64,000 nt of DNA from the NCBI GenBank assembly GCA_028279345.1, contig JANQNY010000071.1, positions 1 through 64,000 of the forward strand, given 5' to 3'. Source of the DNA: Geminicoccaceae bacterium (GTDB lineage Bacteria > Pseudomonadota > Alphaproteobacteria > Geminicoccales > Geminicoccaceae). The notes below the pieces were generated by a model. The model worked only from the letters and a program-made list of their open reading frames with translations. It did no database searches and had not been told where the DNA came from. Made by a program: the position numbers and the translations under genes. Of this stretch, positions 17,625 through 27,026 are shown in pieces; position 1 is the stretch's first letter; each line of letters starts with the position of its first letter.

Positions 17625-17752
17625 CGAGGCATGGCAGAACGGCCAGCTTCCGGGTTACGCGAGCGAAGCATATCGGCTATGCACCAGGGCAATGGTGCGG
17701 CCGATGTTCCTCTTCGCAACCGCATCGCTTCGTTCCGATCAGGGAGTAACCA

Positions 17753-18808
17753 ATGCTTTTGAAGTCATTCCTGGCCGCCTCTACCGCCGTAGGTCTCGTG
17801 GCAGGTATCGCGCTCGTTCCGACCGACGCCGACGCCCAGGAACGGGTGCGCTGGAAGATGGCCAGCACCTTTCCGTCCTCGCTGCCGCAGCTCGGCACGC
17901 TCGGCAAGCGCATCGAGGAGCAGCTCGATCGCGTCTCCGATGGTTCCATGCAAATCCGCTTCTACGAGCCAGGCGCGCTCGTCCCGGCCCTCGAGATCTT
18001 CGATTCGGTTTCCGAGGGTTCGATCGAGGCTGGCTGGTCGACGGCTGGTTACTGGGTCGGCAAAGTTCCCGCGTCGCCGCTGTTCTCTGCCGTGCCTTTC
18101 GGTCCTGCGGCCGGTGAGTACATCGCCTGGCTGTACTTCGGCGGCGGGCAAGAACTCTATGAGGAGATCTTTGAATCATCGAACATTCATCCGGTGATCT
18201 GCGGCGTCATTGCGCCCGAAGCATCTGGTTGGTTCCGTGAGGAGATCACCTCCGTCGACGACCTGAGCGGCCTGAAGATGCGCTTCTTCGGCCTCGGCGG
18301 GAAGGTCATGGAAAAGGTGGGCGTGTCGACCCAGCTGATCGCCGGTGGCGACATCTACCCGGCGCTAGAGCTGGGCTCGATCGACGCTACCGAGTTCTCC
18401 ATGCCTGCGCTGGACTACAATCTCGGCTTCTACCAGATCGCCAAGCACTACTACTTCCCAGGTTGGCATCAGCAATCGACCATCTTCGAGTTGCTCATCA
18501 ACCTCGACGAATGGAACGGGCTGAGTGACCAGCAGCAGGCGATGATCGAGGTCGTCTGCGGTGATAACGTTCGCTACGGCCTCGCCGAAGGCGAAGCGAT
18601 CCAGATCGAGGCGCTGCAGAAGATCGAGGCCGAAGGTGTGACCATCCATCGCTGGCCGGATGAGGTTCTCGATCAGCTCGAGGCCGCGTGGCTCGAGGTC
18701 GTCGAGGAAGAGAAGGCGAACGACGCCGATTTTGCCCGCGTATGGGAATCCCTCTCGACGTTTCGCGACAACTACCAGCAGTGGCGCCAGCTCGGCTATC
18801 TCGACTGA
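17753..18808 (+). CDS. TRAP transporter substrate-binding protein (DctP/TakP-type)
   Basis: A periplasmic binding protein of 351 residues that delivers a carboxylate to the adjoining TRAP permease. The signal peptide spans residues 1-28 (ends ADAQE). The ligand region GLKMRFFGLGGKVMEKVG (about 178-195) contains the conserved arginine that clamps the substrate carboxylate, and SIDATEFSMPALDYNLG follows at about 208-225. This pattern is closest to TakP-like proteins, which bind 2-oxoacids; the actual substrate is not shown by the sequence. It starts at ATG 17753. It is first in a P-Q-M operon, and a strong hairpin follows its stop codon. Confidence 0.9.
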   Translation: MLLKSFLAASTAVGLVAGIALVPTDADAQERVRWKMASTFPSSLPQLGTLGKRIEEQLDRVSDGSMQIRFYEPGALVPALEIFDSVSEGSIEAGWSTAGYWVGKVPASPLFSAVPFGPAAGEYIAWLYFGGGQELYEEIFESSNIHPVICGVIAPEASGWFREEITSVDDLSGLKMRFFGLGGKVMEKVGVSTQLIAGGDIYPALELGSIDATEFSMPALDYNLGFYQIAKHYYFPGWHQQSTIFELLINLDEWNGLSDQQQAMIEVVCGDNVRYGLAEGEAIQIEALQKIEAEGVTIHRWPDEVLDQLEAAWLEVVEEEKANDADFARVWESLSTFRDNYQQWRQLGYLD

Positions 18809-18821
18809 CGCATTCCTGAGG

Positions 18822-18844
18822 GGGCCGGCAGCGATGGCCGGCCC
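18822..18844 (+). promoter_or_regulatory. intra-operon hairpin after the TRAP binding-protein gene
   Basis: GGGCCGGC (18822-18829) pairs with GCCGGCCC (18837-18844) across a 7-base loop, with no T run after it. A stable hairpin between a binding-protein gene and its permease genes commonly protects upstream mRNA or partly stops transcription, so the binding protein is made in excess. That role here is inferred. Confidence 0.6.
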
Positions 18845-18865
18845 TCCTGCTGACAGGTGCCGACC

Positions 18866-19450
18866 ATGGGTTCGCTGATCGCCATCAGCGTGGCGCTCGA
18901 GCGCTTCGTCTCGTTCTTCGGCAGGACCGCCTGCTGGCTCTCCGTCCCGCTCATGCTGGTCATCATCTTTGACGTGGTGACCCGCAAGCTCAACCTGATC
19001 CAGGGCACGGTCCTCGACGGATTCGTGACCTCGACCAAACTGCAGGAGCTCGAATGGCACCTGCACGCGGCGTTGTTCTTGCTGTGCTTGAGCTGGGCCT
19101 ATTTCAACGACGCCCATGTCCGCATCGATCTGGTCCGCGATCGCCTGCCGCCGCGCATCAAGGCGTGGATCGAAATGCTGGGCTGCCTCCTGTTCCTTAT
19201 CCCTTACGCAACGCTCGTCAGCATCTACTCCTATGAGTTTTTCTGGCGCTCGTTTCTCATCGACGAAGGGTCGGCAGCAACCACCGGCCTACCGCACCGC
19301 TGGTTCATCAAGTTCTTTCTGTTCTGGGGCTTCTTCCTTCTGCTCCTCGCCGGGATCTCGATGTTCTTGAACCGGCTGGCGTTCTTGGCCGGGCACAGCG
19401 TCAACGACCTGCACCGCACCGATACCCCCGCGCAACCGACCGGCGAGTAG
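18866..19450 (+). CDS. TRAP transporter small permease (DctQ-type)
   Basis: A 194-residue inner-membrane protein with four predicted membrane helices (about residues 18-38, 60-80, 98-118, 145-170). In TRAP systems the small subunit supports the large permease. The ATG at 18866 is preferred, with AGGTG six bases upstream; an in-frame GTG at 18857 would overlap that site. It lies between the binding protein and the large permease in the same operon. Confidence 0.87.
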   Translation: MGSLIAISVALERFVSFFGRTACWLSVPLMLVIIFDVVTRKLNLIQGTVLDGFVTSTKLQELEWHLHAALFLLCLSWAYFNDAHVRIDLVRDRLPPRIKAWIEMLGCLLFLIPYATLVSIYSYEFFWRSFLIDEGSAATTGLPHRWFIKFFLFWGFFLLLLAGISMFLNRLAFLAGHSVNDLHRTDTPAQPTGE

Positions 19451-19462
19451 AGCGAGCACGCC

Positions 19463-20836
19463 ATGTACATCGAGGACGCGCTGCCCCTCTTCATGTTTGG
19501 GGCCCTCGCTATCCTGCTGTTTTGCGGGTTCCCGGTAGCCTTCGTCCTGGGCGGCGTCGGCCTCACCTTCGGCTTCATCGGTTGGCACCTCGACGTCTTC
19601 CGGCTGATCGAGTTCTTCAACATCAGCCCGCGCATCTGGGGTGGCGTCGCCGAGAACCTCGTGCTCGTCGCCGTGCCGATGTTCGTCTTCATGGGCACGA
19701 TGCTCGAACGCTCAGGCGTCGCAAAGGACCTGCTCGAATGCCTTGAGGTGCTGCTCCGCAAGGTCCCGGGCGGCCTCGCGCTGTCCGTGACCGTGATGGG
19801 CACGATCATGGCGGCGACCACGGGCATCATCGGCGCGTCGGTCGTGATGATGAGCCTCCTGGCGCTCCCGGTGATGCTGCGAGCGCGCTATCATCCAGCG
19901 CTCGCGACCGGCACGATCTGCGCGTCCGGCACGCTCGGCATCCTCATTCCGCCGTCCATCATGCTCGTGCTGATGGCCGACCTCTTGTCGATCTCGGTCG
20001 GCACGCTGTTCATGGCGGCGGTGGTGCCCGGACTGCTGCTCTCCACGCTCTATTACCTCTACATCTTCACCCTCGCCCGCTTTCAGCCATCGCTGGCACC
20101 GCCGCTGGCCGACGACGTCGGACCGGACTCGCGGGGCGAGCTGATCCTCCTGGTGCTGAAGAGCTTCCTGCCACCGCTGTTCTTGATGGTCCTGGTGCTC
20201 GGCTCGATTTTCGCCGGCTGGGCCACACCTACGGAGGCGGCCGGCGTAGGAGCCTTCGGCGCAACGCTCCTCGCCGCGTTCAATCGCCGGCTTACCTGGA
20301 CCATGTTGGGCGACGTCGTCCGCAGCTCGGCCCTCACCAACGCCATGATCTTCGGCATCTTCGTCGGCGCGACGTTGTTCTCCTACGTCTTCCGCTCGCT
20401 GGGCGGCGACTTCATCATCGAGGATCTGATCCTCGGTTCAGGGCTCAATGAGTGGGGCATCCTTCTCCTGATCATGGGGATCGTGTTCGGTCTGGGCTTC
20501 TTCTTCGATTGGCTCGAGATCACGCTCATCGTCCTGCCCGTCTTCGCGCCGATCATCATGGTGCTGTCGGGGTTGGGCGAGCATGTCGGCAGTGCGAGCT
20601 GGGTCGTTCCCTGGTTCGCCATCATCGTCGCCGTCAACCTGCAGACGAGCTTTCTGACACCGCCCTTCGGCTTCGCCCTCTTCTACCTCAAGGGCGTGGC
20701 GCCCAAGGAGGTGAAGATCGAGCAGATCTATCTGGGCATCATCCCGTTCGTGATGCTCCAGCTCACCGGCCTGGCGCTCGTGATCCTCTTTCCGCAGATC
20801 GCGCTTTGGCTGCCCGCCGCCATGGGCGTGTTGTGA
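19463..20836 (+). CDS. TRAP transporter large permease (DctM-type)
   Basis: A 457-residue sodium-coupled carboxylate permease with about 12 membrane helices. Typical DctM features include the proline/glycine-rich SGTLGILIPPSIMLVLMADL near residues 153-172 and the second repeat LEITLIVLPVFAPIIM (about 352-367). It starts at ATG 19463, 12 bases after the small permease stop. It ends about 90 bases before the glutamate dehydrogenase gene, which may be co-expressed with it; a 2-oxoacid or dicarboxylate importer next to a 2-oxoglutarate/glutamate enzyme would make metabolic sense. Confidence 0.93.
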   Translation: MYIEDALPLFMFGALAILLFCGFPVAFVLGGVGLTFGFIGWHLDVFRLIEFFNISPRIWGGVAENLVLVAVPMFVFMGTMLERSGVAKDLLECLEVLLRKVPGGLALSVTVMGTIMAATTGIIGASVVMMSLLALPVMLRARYHPALATGTICASGTLGILIPPSIMLVLMADLLSISVGTLFMAAVVPGLLLSTLYYLYIFTLARFQPSLAPPLADDVGPDSRGELILLVLKSFLPPLFLMVLVLGSIFAGWATPTEAAGVGAFGATLLAAFNRRLTWTMLGDVVRSSALTNAMIFGIFVGATLFSYVFRSLGGDFIIEDLILGSGLNEWGILLLIMGIVFGLGFFFDWLEITLIVLPVFAPIIMVLSGLGEHVGSASWVVPWFAIIVAVNLQTSFLTPPFGFALFYLKGVAPKEVKIEQIYLGIIPFVMLQLTGLALVILFPQIALWLPAAMGVL

Positions 20837-20922
20837 GCCGGGCGCCGAACGCCCTGGCGCAGGGAGGGACCCGAGACTAAAACACCGGCCGGGTGCTGGG
20901 AAACCCGCAAAGGGAGGCCCCC

Positions 20923-23900
20923 ATGGACGATGAGCTCGGACGTCGCCGGCAGGAGCTGTTCGACGGTATTGGCGAACAGCTACGCGGACGCTTGGGGGCC
21001 GACGAGGCGGCGCGCGCCGAACACTTCGTGAACCTGTATTACGCCGACGCCGCGGTGCGTGACATCCTCGCCATGGACGCGCTCGACCTGTACGCGTCGG
21101 CGCTCGATCACGAGCGACTGGCGCGCTCGCGCAAGCCCCGGGAGTGCCGCGTTCGGGCCTATAACCCGGAACTCGAGCGCGACGGGTGGCGCTCCACCCA
21201 CACGGTCATTCTCGCCGTCACCGACGACATGCCGTTTCTCGTCGACAGCATGACCTCGGCCCTCAATCTGAGGGGCCTCGTGCTGCATCTCGTCATCCAC
21301 CCGATCCTCAGCGTGAAGCGGTCCGACGACGGAACGCTGGAGGACGTGGCAGAGCCCGCCGAACACGGCAACGAGAGCTTCATGCGCTTCGAAGTCGACC
21401 GGATGGCCGACCCGGCCGAGGTCGAGCGCCTCCAGACGGAGCTGCTGGGCGTCCTCGACGACGTCCGGACGGCGGTCGCCGATTGGCAGGAGATGCGCGA
21501 GCGCATCGACGAGGCCGGTCGCGAGCTGGCGCCAGCCGCCGCAGGGCTCGGCGCCGACGTCATCGACGAGCTCCTGGCCTTTCTCGGTTGGCTCCAAGCC
21601 AACCATTTCACGTTCTTGGGCTATGGTCGCTACACGCTCGCCCGTCGTGACGACGGCCTGCACCTCGACCGTGATCCAGGGCAGGCACTAGGCCTCATGC
21701 GCCGACTGCAGAAGGCGCCATCACAAGCCTTCGAATCGCTAGCCGCCGAAATCCGTGAGCAGTCCGCGAAGCCGACGCCACCGCTGGTCCTGACCAAGGC
21801 CAACACGCGCTCGACGGTGCACCGCAACGCCTATCTCGACTATGTCGGCGTCAAGCGGTTCGCAGACGACGGGACGGTGATCGGCGAGCATCGGTTCCTC
21901 GGGCTCTACACTTCCGCTGCCTACACCCATGCGGCGGGCGACATTCCGCTGTTGCGGCGCAAGGTGAAGCGGCTCATCGCCCAGGCGGGTGTGCGCGTCA
22001 ACTCGCACGACGGCAAGGCACTCAACAACATCATCGAGACCTATCCGCGCGACGAGCTGTTCCAGGCCGACGAGGCGACCTTGGGCTACGTGATCCGTGA
22101 GATTCTGCACCTGCAGGACCGCCAGCGGCTCCGGCTCTTCATTCGTCACGACCCGTTCGGGCGCTATGCGGCCTGCCTCGTCTTCGTTCCCCGCGAGCGC
22201 TACACGACCGAGGTCCGGCAACGCTTCGAAGCCACGTTGCGTGGAGCACTGGGCGGCACCGACGTCCAGTTCGAGACCCGCCTGGGCGAAGACGTGCTCG
22301 CCCGCATCCTCTTCATCGTGCGCGTCAAGCCCGGACAGCAACTCGGCGAAATCGACGTCGACGCGCTCGAGACCGCCTTGCAGGACCAGGCCCGGACCTG
22401 GACAGACCGGCTGAGAAACTGGCTCGTGACCGAGCTGGGCGAGGCGAAGGGCAACCAGCTCTACCAGCTCTTCGCTCCGGGCATCCCCGCCGGCTACCAG
22501 GAATCGATGCCGGCGCGCCTAGCGGTGCCCGATCTCCGCCATCTCGCCCGGCTCGCGTCGGGCGACACGCAGATGGCAATGAGCCTCTATCGACCGATGG
22601 TGCCTGGCTCGGAGCTGCTCCGCTTCAAGCTCTTCTGCGCCGACGAGAAGATGCCGCTCGCGGACGTCATGCCGAAGCTCGCCAATATGGGGCTCACCGT
22701 CGTCGACGAGCAGCCGAGTTGCATCAAGGACACGCGCGGCCGCCCCTACTGGCTGCACGACTTCGGCATGTGCGTGACCGAGGGCTCGGCGGTCGCGATC
22801 GAGCAGATCCGTGACCAGTTCCAGGAAGCCTTCGCGCAGATCTGGGCAGGCGAGGTCGACGATGACGGCTTTAATCGCCTCGTCCTGCTCGCCGGTCTCG
22901 GCGCGCGGCAGGTGCAGGTGTTGCGCGCGTACTGCCGCTACATGCTGCAGATCAAGCTGCCATTCAGCCAAGCCTATGTCGAGGATACCCTCGCCCACCA
23001 TCCTGCGGTCGCGCGCAGCCTGACGGCGCTCTTCGAAGCGCGCTTTGATCCCGCCTTCGCGGGTGACCGCGACAGCGAGGTCGAAGCCCTGGTCCAGCGG
23101 ATCACGACGCTGCTCGACGAGATCAGCGTGCGCGACGAGGACATCATCGTCCGCGCCTTCCGCGAGACGATCCTCGCGACGTTGCGGACCAACGCGTTCC
23201 AGCGCGACGATGGCCGCCTCAAACCGCATCTCTCGCTCAAGCTCGATCCGTCGGCGATTCGACTGATGCCGGAGCCTCGTCCGGCTTTCGAGATCTTCGT
23301 GCATGCGACACGTTTCGAGGGCGTGCATCTGCGGGGTGGCCGCGTTGCCCGTGGCGGCCTCCGCTGGTCGGACCGGCGCGAGGACTTCCGCACCGAGGTG
23401 CTGGGCCTGATGAAGGCGCAGCAGGTCAAGAACAGCATCATCGTCCCCGACGGCGCCAAGGGCGGTTTCGTCCTGAAGCGACCACCCCTAGGTGATCGGG
23501 AGGCCTTCCAGGCGGAGGGCGTCGCCTGCTACCGGATGTTCCTGCGCGGGCTTCTGGATATCACCGACAACCGCATCACCGGTGAAGTCGTGCCACCACC
23601 GGACGTCGTCCGCTGTGACGCCGACGACCCCTACCTGGTCGTCGCCGCCGACAAGGGTACGGCTACCTTCTCGGACTTCGCCAACGAGGTCGCCCAAGCC
23701 TACGACTTCTGGCTCGATGACGCCTTTGCCTCGGGCGGGTCGGCCGGCTACGACCACAAGAAGATGGGCATTACGGCCAAGGGTGCCTGGGAATCGGTGA
23801 AGCGCCATTTCCGGGAGCTCGGCACCGACTGCCAGACCCAGCCCTTCACCTGCGTCGGCATCGGCGACATGTCAGGAGACGTCTTCGGCAATGGCATGCT

Positions 23901-25740
23901 GTTGTCTCGCCAGACCCGGCTCATCGCCGCGTTCGATCATCGCCACATCTTCATCGACCCCGATCCGGACCCGGAAGCGAGCTTTCTTGAGCGCGAGCGC
24001 CTGTTCGACTTGCCGCGCTCCACCTGGGACGACTACGACCGGGCCAAGATCAGCCGGGGCGGCGGCATCTGGCCACGCACCGCCAAATCGATCCGGCTCT
24101 CCGCGGACGCCAAGCACGTGCTCCGCATCCACGACGCCACGATCACGCCTCTGGATCTCATCAAGGCGATCTTGAGAGCGCCTGTGGACCTCCTTTGGAA
24201 TGGTGGGATCGGTACGTATGTGAAGGCGTCCAGCGAGCGTCATGCGGATGCCGAGGATCGGGCCAACGACGCCGTTCGCGTCGATGCGGACGAGTTGCGC
24301 TGCAAGGTGATTGGGGAAGGCGGCAATCTCGGGTTCACCCAACGCGCCCGGATCGAGTTCGCGCGCAATGGCGGCCGGATGAACACCGATTCGATCGACA
24401 ACTCGGCCGGCGTCGACTGCTCCGACCATGAGGTCAACATCAAGATCCTGCTGCGCGAGGTCGTGCGGGCCGGCGATCTCACCATCAAGCAGCGCGACCT
24501 CTTGCTCGCCGAGATGACCGACGAGGTCGCCGAGCTCTGCCTCAGGGACAATGTGCTGCAGAACCTGACCTTGTCGATCGCCGAAGCCATGCCGCCCGAC
24601 TACCTCGAGGCGCAGCGGGCGCTGATGCGGCGGCTCGAAGCAGACGGCGACCTCGACCGCGCCCAGGCGCTGCTGCCGAGCGATGACGAGCTGACCGAGC
24701 GCCGCCAGGCCGGTCAACGCCTGACCAGGCCTGAGATGTCCGTGCTGCTGGCGCACGCCAAGAACGCACTCTACGCCCAGCTCCTGGAAAGCGAGGTGGT
24801 CGACGAGCCGTACCTTGCCGCCGACCTGCCGAAGTACTTCCCACGGCCACTGCGCCGGCGCTTTCCGGACGAGATCAACGACCACGGCCTCAAGCGGGAG
24901 ATCGTTGCCACCCGGCTCGCCAATTCGATCGCCAACCGTGGGCTCGATGTGTTCGTCAACGAGCTGCAGGAAAGCACCGGTCGCGACGTCGGGGACATCG
25001 CGCAGGCCTATGTCATCACGCGCGACGCGTTCGCCCTCGTGCCTCTCTGGTCGGTCGTCGAGACGCTGGACGGCTGCCCCGCGGAGCAGCAGACGGGCTT
25101 CCTCAAGCAGGCGCGGCACGTAACCGTAGCTGGCACGGCTTGGTTTCTCTCCCACCTGCCACCGCGCGCGGCCATGGCGGACACGGTGGAGCGCTTTCGC
25201 ACGGGCATCGATGCGGTCATCGGTGCCCTGCCGCAGAGTCTCGAAGGGGACGCGCTGGATCGGCTGCAGGCGGAGATCGCCGCCGGTGTGGCGGCGGGCC
25301 TCGACGAGGCGCTCGCCAGCCGCCTCGCGGCCCTTCCCTATTGCACGGCAGCGTGCGACGTCGTCGAGGTGGCGGCCGATGCCGCGGCGCCGATCGACGA
25401 GGCGACGATGGTCTATTTCGCACTCGACTGTGCGCTGTCCCTCGACCGCGTGCGCGGCTGGCTCGAATCGGTGCCAATCCGGACGCGGTGGGATCGGCTC
25501 GCGGCGTCCGGCCTCACCGACGACCTCTATCGTGAGCTTCGGCGCCTCTCGCTTTTGGTGCTTCGACTCGATGCGAACGGGCAGTCGCAATCCGAGCGGG
25601 TCACCAGCTGGCTCGAATCGCAGAACCGCGCCTTCGCGCGCCAACAACGCCTGTTCGCGGACATCGCTGCAGCGAGCGTCGTCGATCTGCCGATGATCGC
25701 CGTTGCCATTCGCGCCCTCGACGATCTCGGCCAGCGCTGA
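20923..25740 (+). CDS. NAD-specific glutamate dehydrogenase, large (~180 kDa) type
   Basis: Oxidises glutamate to 2-oxoglutarate and ammonia with NAD+; 1605 residues, the usual length for the large bacterial GDH class. N-terminal ACT-like regulatory regions span about 1-600. The catalytic part begins near residue 780, with ARGGLRWSDRREDFRTEVLG and PDGAKGGFVLKR (the substrate-lysine region). The NAD-binding half follows with CVGIGDMSGDVFGNGML, then VIGEGGNLGFTQRARIEF and NTDSIDNSAGVDCSDHEVN. ATG 20923 was chosen because AGGGAGG lies at 20911-20917; an in-frame upstream TTG/CTG-type start at 20893 would place that site inside the gene. It follows the TRAP permease genes on the same strand. Confidence 0.95.
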   Translation: MDDELGRRRQELFDGIGEQLRGRLGADEAARAEHFVNLYYADAAVRDILAMDALDLYASALDHERLARSRKPRECRVRAYNPELERDGWRSTHTVILAVTDDMPFLVDSMTSALNLRGLVLHLVIHPILSVKRSDDGTLEDVAEPAEHGNESFMRFEVDRMADPAEVERLQTELLGVLDDVRTAVADWQEMRERIDEAGRELAPAAAGLGADVIDELLAFLGWLQANHFTFLGYGRYTLARRDDGLHLDRDPGQALGLMRRLQKAPSQAFESLAAEIREQSAKPTPPLVLTKANTRSTVHRNAYLDYVGVKRFADDGTVIGEHRFLGLYTSAAYTHAAGDIPLLRRKVKRLIAQAGVRVNSHDGKALNNIIETYPRDELFQADEATLGYVIREILHLQDRQRLRLFIRHDPFGRYAACLVFVPRERYTTEVRQRFEATLRGALGGTDVQFETRLGEDVLARILFIVRVKPGQQLGEIDVDALETALQDQARTWTDRLRNWLVTELGEAKGNQLYQLFAPGIPAGYQESMPARLAVPDLRHLARLASGDTQMAMSLYRPMVPGSELLRFKLFCADEKMPLADVMPKLANMGLTVVDEQPSCIKDTRGRPYWLHDFGMCVTEGSAVAIEQIRDQFQEAFAQIWAGEVDDDGFNRLVLLAGLGARQVQVLRAYCRYMLQIKLPFSQAYVEDTLAHHPAVARSLTALFEARFDPAFAGDRDSEVEALVQRITTLLDEISVRDEDIIVRAFRETILATLRTNAFQRDDGRLKPHLSLKLDPSAIRLMPEPRPAFEIFVHATRFEGVHLRGGRVARGGLRWSDRREDFRTEVLGLMKAQQVKNSIIVPDGAKGGFVLKRPPLGDREAFQAEGVACYRMFLRGLLDITDNRITGEVVPPPDVVRCDADDPYLVVAADKGTATFSDFANEVAQAYDFWLDDAFASGGSAGYDHKKMGITAKGAWESVKRHFRELGTDCQTQPFTCVGIGDMSGDVFGNGMLLSRQTRLIAAFDHRHIFIDPDPDPEASFLERERLFDLPRSTWDDYDRAKISRGGGIWPRTAKSIRLSADAKHVLRIHDATITPLDLIKAILRAPVDLLWNGGIGTYVKASSERHADAEDRANDAVRVDADELRCKVIGEGGNLGFTQRARIEFARNGGRMNTDSIDNSAGVDCSDHEVNIKILLREVVRAGDLTIKQRDLLLAEMTDEVAELCLRDNVLQNLTLSIAEAMPPDYLEAQRALMRRLEADGDLDRAQALLPSDDELTERRQAGQRLTRPEMSVLLAHAKNALYAQLLESEVVDEPYLAADLPKYFPRPLRRRFPDEINDHGLKREIVATRLANSIANRGLDVFVNELQESTGRDVGDIAQAYVITRDAFALVPLWSVVETLDGCPAEQQTGFLKQARHVTVAGTAWFLSHLPPRAAMADTVERFRTGIDAVIGALPQSLEGDALDRLQAEIAAGVAAGLDEALASRLAALPYCTAACDVVEVAADAAAPIDEATMVYFALDCALSLDRVRGWLESVPIRTRWDRLAASGLTDDLYRELRRLSLLVLRLDANGQSQSERVTSWLESQNRAFARQQRLFADIAAASVVDLPMIAVAIRALDDLGQR

Positions 25741-25769
25741 TCAGAATCGATGCCCGAGGTGCCGCGAAC

Positions 25770-27026
25770 TTGACACCGCTGCTCGCGGCCTATGCCGGGC
25801 TCGGTAGGGCACTGACTCCGGCGTTACGGCTCCACCTCCGCCGCCGCGCCGAGCGCGGCCGCGAGGATCCCGCCCGGCTGGAAGAGCGCTTCGGCTTCGA
25901 CGCGCGCACGCGGCCGCCTGGCCCCCTCGTCTGGATCCACGCTGCGAGTATCGGCGAGAGCGTGTCGATCCTCCCCGTCATCGACCGCTTGCGCCAGGCG
26001 CCGGCGAGCCCGTCGGTGCTGCTCACCACCGTCACCCGCAGCAGCGCGGAACTCGTGACGCCGCGCCTGCCTGAGGGCACGCTCCATGCGTATGCACCGG
26101 TGGACACCGCACCCGCCCTAGGGCGTTTCCTCGCACGCTGGCGGCCCGATGCGACGGTGCTGGTGGAGCAGGAGCTGTGGCCGCTGATGCTGGAGCGGAG
26201 CCCAGCACCGCGTCTCCTCGTCAACGCGCGGCTGTCGGCGCGCAGCGCCAATCGCTGGCGCACCGTCCGTCCGCTGATGCGCCAGCTTCTCGCACGGTTC
26301 ACGACCATCCTGGCGCAAAGCGAGGGGGATGCGGCGAGGCTCAGAGCGCTGGGCGCCGAGCGGGTCGAGACACCCGGCAATCTCAAGCTCGCGGCACCGC
26401 CGCTGGCGGCCGACGCTGCGGAGTTCGAGGCGCTGCAGGCCGCAACCCACGGGCGACCGATCTGGGTGGCCGCGAGCACGCACGCGCCCGAGGAGATGTG
26501 GATCGCCGAGGCCGATGCCCGCCTGCGGCAACGATGGCCAGACCTCTTGACGATCATCGTACCGCGCCATCCGAGGCGCGCGGCCGCCATCCGGGCACAG
26601 CTCGGCCGCGCCGACGTCGTGCTGCGGAGCGCTGAGCGCGTTCCGGATGGGTCGGTCGGCGTCCTGATTGTCGACGGTTTCGGTGCGCTCGGGCTCTTCT
26701 ATCGGCTCGCGCAGATGGCTTTCGTCGGCGGCTCGCTGGTCCCGCATGGCGGCCAGAATCCGCTTGAGCCCGCTCGGCTGGGCCGCCCGGTGCTGTTCGG
26801 TCCGCACATGACCAACTTCACCGAGCAGGCGGGCCTTCTCACTGCCGCGGGCGCCGCGCGCGAAGTGGACCAAGCCACGCTCACCGATGCCGTAGCCGCT
26901 TGGTTTGACGATGCGGTGGGACGCGAAGCTTCCGGCGCAGCCGCGCAGCGAGCGATCGAAGCCGCAGGCGACACCGCCCTCCGGCGCACCACGGAGGCCA
27001 TCCTCGCGGCGTTGCACCCCGCATGA
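25770..27026 (+). CDS. waaA: 3-deoxy-D-manno-octulosonic acid (Kdo) transferase
   Basis: Transfers Kdo from CMP-Kdo to lipid IV-A at the inner membrane in LPS core assembly; 418 residues, usual length. The N-terminal glycosyltransferase half begins GRALTPALRLHLRRR and has LVWIHAASIGESVS (about 50-63). The C-terminal half has the GGSLVPHGGQNPLEPARL motif (about 323-340), typical of this family. The start is TTG 25770 with GAGGTG about 8 bases upstream. It overlaps lpxK by ATGA, forming a lipid A/Kdo operon, and lies 29 bases after the glutamate dehydrogenase stop. Confidence 0.93.
   Translation: MTPLLAAYAGLGRALTPALRLHLRRRAERGREDPARLEERFGFDARTRPPGPLVWIHAASIGESVSILPVIDRLRQAPASPSVLLTTVTRSSAELVTPRLPEGTLHAYAPVDTAPALGRFLARWRPDATVLVEQELWPLMLERSPAPRLLVNARLSARSANRWRTVRPLMRQLLARFTTILAQSEGDAARLRALGAERVETPGNLKLAAPPLAADAAEFEALQAATHGRPIWVAASTHAPEEMWIAEADARLRQRWPDLLTIIVPRHPRRAAAIRAQLGRADVVLRSAERVPDGSVGVLIVDGFGALGLFYRLAQMAFVGGSLVPHGGQNPLEPARLGRPVLFGPHMTNFTEQAGLLTAAGAAREVDQATLTDAVAAWFDDAVGREASGAAAQRAIEAAGDTALRRTTEAILAALHPA

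Noticed and set aside
23872..25647. 591-codon minus-strand frame opposite glutamate dehydrogenase
   Set aside because: Shadow of the plus-strand gene, with no domain and no ribosome-binding site.
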